6,772 nucleotides of DNA from CAZDYI01 sp964509765. Its GTDB lineage: Bacteria > Pseudomonadota > Gammaproteobacteria > Tethybacterales > Tethybacteraceae. The stretch lies in NCBI GenBank assembly GCA_964509765.1, contig CAZDYI010000147.1, positions 1-6,772 of the forward strand. Reading direction: 5' to 3'. Position numbers and translations under genes: made by a program. The notes below the pieces were generated by a model. The model searched no databases. It saw nothing but the letters and a program-made list of their open reading frames with translations, and was not told the origin of the DNA. This document shows, piece by piece, positions 4,198 to 6,772 of this stretch. Each line of letters starts with the position of its first letter. Positions within the stretch are counted from its first letter, which is position 1.

Positions 4198-6772
4198 CTC
4201 CCTTTCTTGCCCTCCGGCGCATCGTCGCCGTCAAGCGGCAGGCGCGACTGTCCCTTGCCCTTGGCAGACTTGCCTTTCCCCTTTCCCTTTTTCGCGACGC
4301 CGTCTGCAGGTCCTGCCTTCTGCCGGGCCTTCAGGGCGCCTTTCGCGGGCTTGTCTTTCTCCTTGGGGGCTTCGTCATCGGCCGGTGCCGCCTGCTTCGG
4401 CGCGGGCGCGCTGCCGCTGTCAAGCTTGCCGTTCTCCTCCGGGACCGCGCACACCCCGGCCACCTCGTGGTCGTCTAGCTTCACGAGCTTGACGCCCTGG
4501 GTGCTGCGCCCGGTCGAACGGACTGAGTTGATGTTGAACTTGATCAGCCTTCCCTTGTTGGTGATGATCATCACGTCGCTTCCGGCGTTGACCTTGATGC
4601 ACTTGACGATCTTCCCTGTTTTCGCCGAGCGGCTGATGTTGACGACGCCCTTGGTGTGCCGCCCCTTGAGCGGGTAGGACTTGAGGTCGGTGCGCTTGCC
4701 CTTGCCCTTTTCGGTGACCGTCAGGATCGACTGCTCGTCGTCGTCGGTCACGAGCATGGACACGACCTCCTGCTTGTCGCTGATGTTGATCCCCTTGACG
4801 CCGCGCGCGGCCCTGCTGAGCGGGCGCAGCTTCTTGGCGTCGAAGCGAACCGCCTTGCCGTCGTCGGTGAACAGCATCACCGAGGACTTCGCAGTTGTCA
4901 GGTCGCAGCCGACGAGCTTGTCGCCGTCGTCGATGTTGATCGCGATGATCCCGGTCGACCGCGGGTTGGCGAAGGCAGACAGCGGCGTCTTCTTGACGAT
5001 GCCGTTGCGGGTGGCGAAGGTCACGTGGCGGTCCGCCTGCTCGAGGTCGCCGACCGCGAGCACGGCCTCGACCTGCTCGTTCTCGACGAGCGGAAGCAGG
5101 TTGACGATCGGCTTGCCGCGCGCGAGCCGCGAGGAGGACGGCAGCTGGTAGACCTTCTTCCAGTAGACCCGCCCGCGGCTCGTGAAGAACAGCATGTTGT
5201 CGTGCGAGTTCGCGTGGAAGATGTCGGTGACGAAGTCGTCCTCGCGGAACGTCGTCGCGGTCATGCCGGTCCCGCCGCGGCGCTGAGTGCGGTAGTCGTC
5301 GAGCTGCTGCGCCTTGACGTAGCCCGCGTGCGAGAGCGTGACCGCCATCTCGGTGCGCTCGATGAGGTCCTCGTTGTCGATCTGCTCGCCGTGGGGGTCG
5401 ATCTCGGTGCGGCGCGCGTCGCCGAACTCCTTGCGGACGTGCTCGAGCTCCTCGCGGATGATCTCGGTCACGCGCTCGCGCTTGTCGAGTATGTCGAGCA
5501 GGTCGACTATCCGCCCGATCGTCTCCTGGTAGTCGCTGTTGATCTTGTCGCGCTCGAGAGCGGTCAGCCTGCCGAGGCGCATGTCGAGGATCGTCTGCGC
5601 CTGGCGCTCGGACAGGCGGTACTGCGGGTTCTTGCCCTTCTTGCCCTTCTCGTCGACGCCCCAGACTCCGATCTCGCGGCGCGGGCGCGCGTCGTCGGGG
5701 TCCGACAGCTTCGACTTCGACTGCATCTTGAGGACCTCGGCGCACTTCCACAGCCTGGTCGTGAGCGTGAGCTTCGCCTCGGCCGGGGTCGGTGCCTTGC
5801 GGATGATCGCGATGATTTCGTCGAGGTTGGAGATCGCGACCGCCAGGCCCTCGAGGCCGTGCGCCTTCTCCCGCGCGCGCTCGAGCTCGAACAGGCTGCG
5901 GCGGTGTACCACCTCGCGGCGGTGCTCGAGGAAGCGCTCTATCACCTGCTTGAGGTTCAGCAGCTTCGGCACGCCGTTTACGAGCGCGACCATGTTGACC
6001 GAGAAGTTCTTCTGCATCTCGGTCGTCTTGAACAGGTTGTTGAGCAGGACGTAGCCCTGCGCGTCGCGCTTGAGCTCGATGACCACCCGCATCCCGTCGC
6101 GGTCGGACTCGTCGCGCAGGTCGGAGATTCCCTCGAGCTTCTTGTTGCGCACGAGCGCGGCGATGTGCTCGACGAGGTGCGACTTGTTGACCGTGTAGGG
6201 CAGCTCGGTCACCACTATCGCCTGCTTCTTCGACTTCGGCAGGTCCTCGATCTCGGCGCGGGCGCGCATCACGACCCGGCCGTTGCCGGTGCGGTAGGCC
6301 TCCTTTACGCCCGCGGTGCCGTGCACCCAGCCGCCGGTCGGGAAGTCGGGGGCCTTGATCCTCTTCATCAGGTCCGACAGCGTCGACTCCGGCTTGTCGA
6401 GCAGGAGCAGGCAGCCGCCGACGGCCTCCTTGAGGTTGTGCGGCGGGATGTTAGTCGCCATGCCGACGGCTATGCCCGACGAGCCGTTCACGAGCAGGGA
6501 GGGGAACGTCGGCGGCAGAACCGTCGGCTCCTCCTCGGACCCGTCGTAGTTCGGCATCATGTCGACGGTCTCCTTCTCGATGTCGGCCATCATCAGGTGC
6601 GCGAGCCGCGTCATCCTGATCTCGGTGTAGCGCATCGCCGCGGGGTCGTCGCCGTCGACCGAGCCGAAGTTGCCCTGGCCGTCGATCATCAGGTAGCGCA
6701 GCGAGAAGTGCTGCGCGATGCGCACGATCGCGTCGTAGAGCGCGTCCTGGCTGTGCGGATGGAACTTGCCGA
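4194..6772 (-). CDS. gyrA: DNA gyrase subunit A, 5' end cut by window edge
   Basis: GyrA is the DNA-breaking, DNA-wrapping subunit of gyrase (A2B2), which introduces negative supercoils using ATP hydrolysed by GyrB. The reading frame is open at 6772; 858 codons are visible and about 70-75 N-terminal residues are missing. A GTG at 6723-6725 is internal, equivalent to E. coli Val90, not the start. Catalytic Tyr122 (E. coli numbering) is in AAMRYTEIRM, codon 6629-6627. DGQGNFGS and NGSSGIAVGMATNIPPHN follow. The C-terminal domain has the GyrA box QRRGGTG and six recognisable blade strands, which favours GyrA over ParC. Oddities are SQD in place of GDS in the quinolone-pocket helix, a Lys/Gly patch in the tower-side insertion, and a long basic C-terminal tail where E. 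coli GyrA is acidic. No partner gyrB is in view. Confidence 0.97.
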   Translation of the reverse strand, partial: GKFHPHSQDALYDAIVRIAQHFSLRYLMIDGQGNFGSVDGDDPAAMRYTEIRMTRLAHLMMADIEKETVDMMPNYDGSEEEPTVLPPTFPSLLVNGSSGIAVGMATNIPPHNLKEAVGGCLLLLDKPESTLSDLMKRIKAPDFPTGGWVHGTAGVKEAYRTGNGRVVMRARAEIEDLPKSKKQAIVVTELPYTVNKSHLVEHIAALVRNKKLEGISDLRDESDRDGMRVVIELKRDAQGYVLLNNLFKTTEMQKNFSVNMVALVNGVPKLLNLKQVIERFLEHRREVVHRRSLFELERAREKAHGLEGLAVAISNLDEIIAIIRKAPTPAEAKLTLTTRLWKCAEVLKMQSKSKLSDPDDARPRREIGVWGVDEKGKKGKNPQYRLSERQAQTILDMRLGRLTALERDKINSDYQETIGRIVDLLDILDKRERVTEIIREELEHVRKEFGDARRTEIDPHGEQIDNEDLIERTEMAVTLSHAGYVKAQQLDDYRTQRRGGTGMTATTFREDDFVTDIFHANSHDNMLFFTSRGRVYWKKVYQLPSSSRLARGKPIVNLLPLVENEQVEAVLAVGDLEQADRHVTFATRNGIVKKTPLSAFANPRSTGIIAINIDDGDKLVGCDLTTAKSSVMLFTDDGKAVRFDAKKLRPLSRAARGVKGINISDKQEVVSMLVTDDDEQSILTVTEKGKGKRTDLKSYPLKGRHTKGVVNISRSAKTGKIVKCIKVNAGSDVMIITNKGRLIKFNINSVRSTGRSTQGVKLVKLDDHEVAGVCAVPEENGKLDSGSAPAPKQAAPADDEAPKEKDKPAKGALKARQKAGPADGVAKKGKGKGKSAKGKGQSRLPLDGDDAPEGKKGS
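4197..4409 (-). other. Basic low-complexity C-terminal tail of GyrA
   Basis: The last 71 residues, after the final beta-pinwheel blade, are almost entirely Lys, Ala, Gly, Pro and Asp/Glu. The core is KKGKGKGKSAKGKGQ, followed by SRLPLDGDDAPEGKKGS. The composition predicts disorder and net positive charge, resembling histone-H1-like bacterial tails. E. coli GyrA ends in an acidic tail that modulates supercoiling; a basic one could instead contact DNA. The role is inference; the composition is seen directly. Confidence 0.85.
5265..5285 (-). other. GyrA box in the gyrase A C-terminal domain
   Basis: The heptapeptide QRRGGTG matches the GyrA-box consensus QRRGG(R/K)G at six positions, with Thr in place of the basic sixth residue. 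In known gyrases this motif joins the ends of the DNA-wrapping pinwheel and is needed for supercoiling. Its presence identifies this as gyrase rather than topoisomerase IV. Confidence 0.9.
6732..6761 (-). other. Quinolone-resistance-determining region of GyrA, variant sequence
   Basis: This segment encodes HPHSQDALYD, aligning without gaps to E. coli GyrA residues 78-87 (HPHGDSAVYD). Positions 81-83, usually Gly-Asp-Ser, are Ser-Gln-Asp here. Asp87, which helps anchor the quinolone-bound water-magnesium bridge, is kept, while Ser83 is replaced by Asp. The flanks (GKF before, AIVRIAQ after) are ordinary, so no frameshift explains it. Confidence 0.9.

Noticed and set aside
4263..4293. GGCA-GACT-TGCC hairpin followed by pyrimidine-rich T-runs as an rsmE terminator
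   Set aside because: The stem is only four base pairs and the T-run is distant and interrupted. The tract is explained by Lys codons of the GyrA tail read on the other strand.
4420..5751. 443-codon minus-strand frame within gyrA
   Set aside because: Out-of-frame shadow of gyrA, very Arg-rich, no recognisable domain.
4194..6772. ParC (topoisomerase IV subunit A) instead of GyrA
   Set aside because: QRRGGTG GyrA box, six-blade C-terminal domain and GyrA-like DGQGNFGS/AAMRYTEIRM spacing fit gyrase.
1..6772. Mobile element, CRISPR array, tRNA/rRNA or novel defence-type system
   Set aside because: I saw no long inverted or direct repeats, transposase motifs, spacer-repeat periodicity or cloverleaf; almost every base belongs to five core genes.

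Overview
The window is a G+C-rich stretch of bacterial core chromosome. It carries five protein genes packed almost end to end: pgk (partial), gap, pyk, rsmE and gyrA (partial). I see no RNA gene, mobile element, CRISPR array, phage gene or toxin-antitoxin pair, and no gene-free stretch longer than 34 bases. By recall of family sequences, Pgk and GyrA read most like beta/gammaproteobacterial proteins, and pyruvate kinase has an alphaproteobacterial flavour. I therefore infer Pseudomonadota or a close neighbour, with class unresolved; RsmE is too divergent to help.

Positions 1-3422 (minus strand): a lower-glycolysis operon transcribed pyk -> gap -> pgk, with 34-base and 28-base gaps. It encodes pyruvate kinase, NAD-dependent glyceraldehyde-3-phosphate dehydrogenase and phosphoglycerate kinase. 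Gap and Pgk catalyse consecutive steps and Pyk makes the final ATP. The 3' end of pgk lies beyond position 1.

Positions 3421-4197 (plus strand): an RsmE-family 16S rRNA (uracil-1498-N3)-methyltransferase gene, running against both neighbours. It fits with no spare bases. Its ATG shares a CATG palindrome (3420-3423) with the divergent pyk ATG, and its TAG shares a CTAG palindrome (4194-4197) with the convergent gyrA TAG. The usual GPEGG cofactor loop of this family reads GRASG here.

Positions 4194-6772 (minus strand): DNA gyrase subunit A, missing its N-terminal ~70-75 residues beyond the right edge. The catalytic tyrosine and a GyrA box are present. Two features stand out. The usually near-invariant Gly-Asp-Ser of the quinolone-pocket helix reads Ser-Gln-Asp. 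The protein also ends in a ~71-residue Lys/Ala/Gly/Pro-rich basic tail carrying a possible sliding-clamp-binding peptide (QSRLPL).

No wholly new system is visible. The points worth a second look are the gyrase variations, the altered RsmE loop, and the back-to-back palindromic start and stop overlaps around rsmE.
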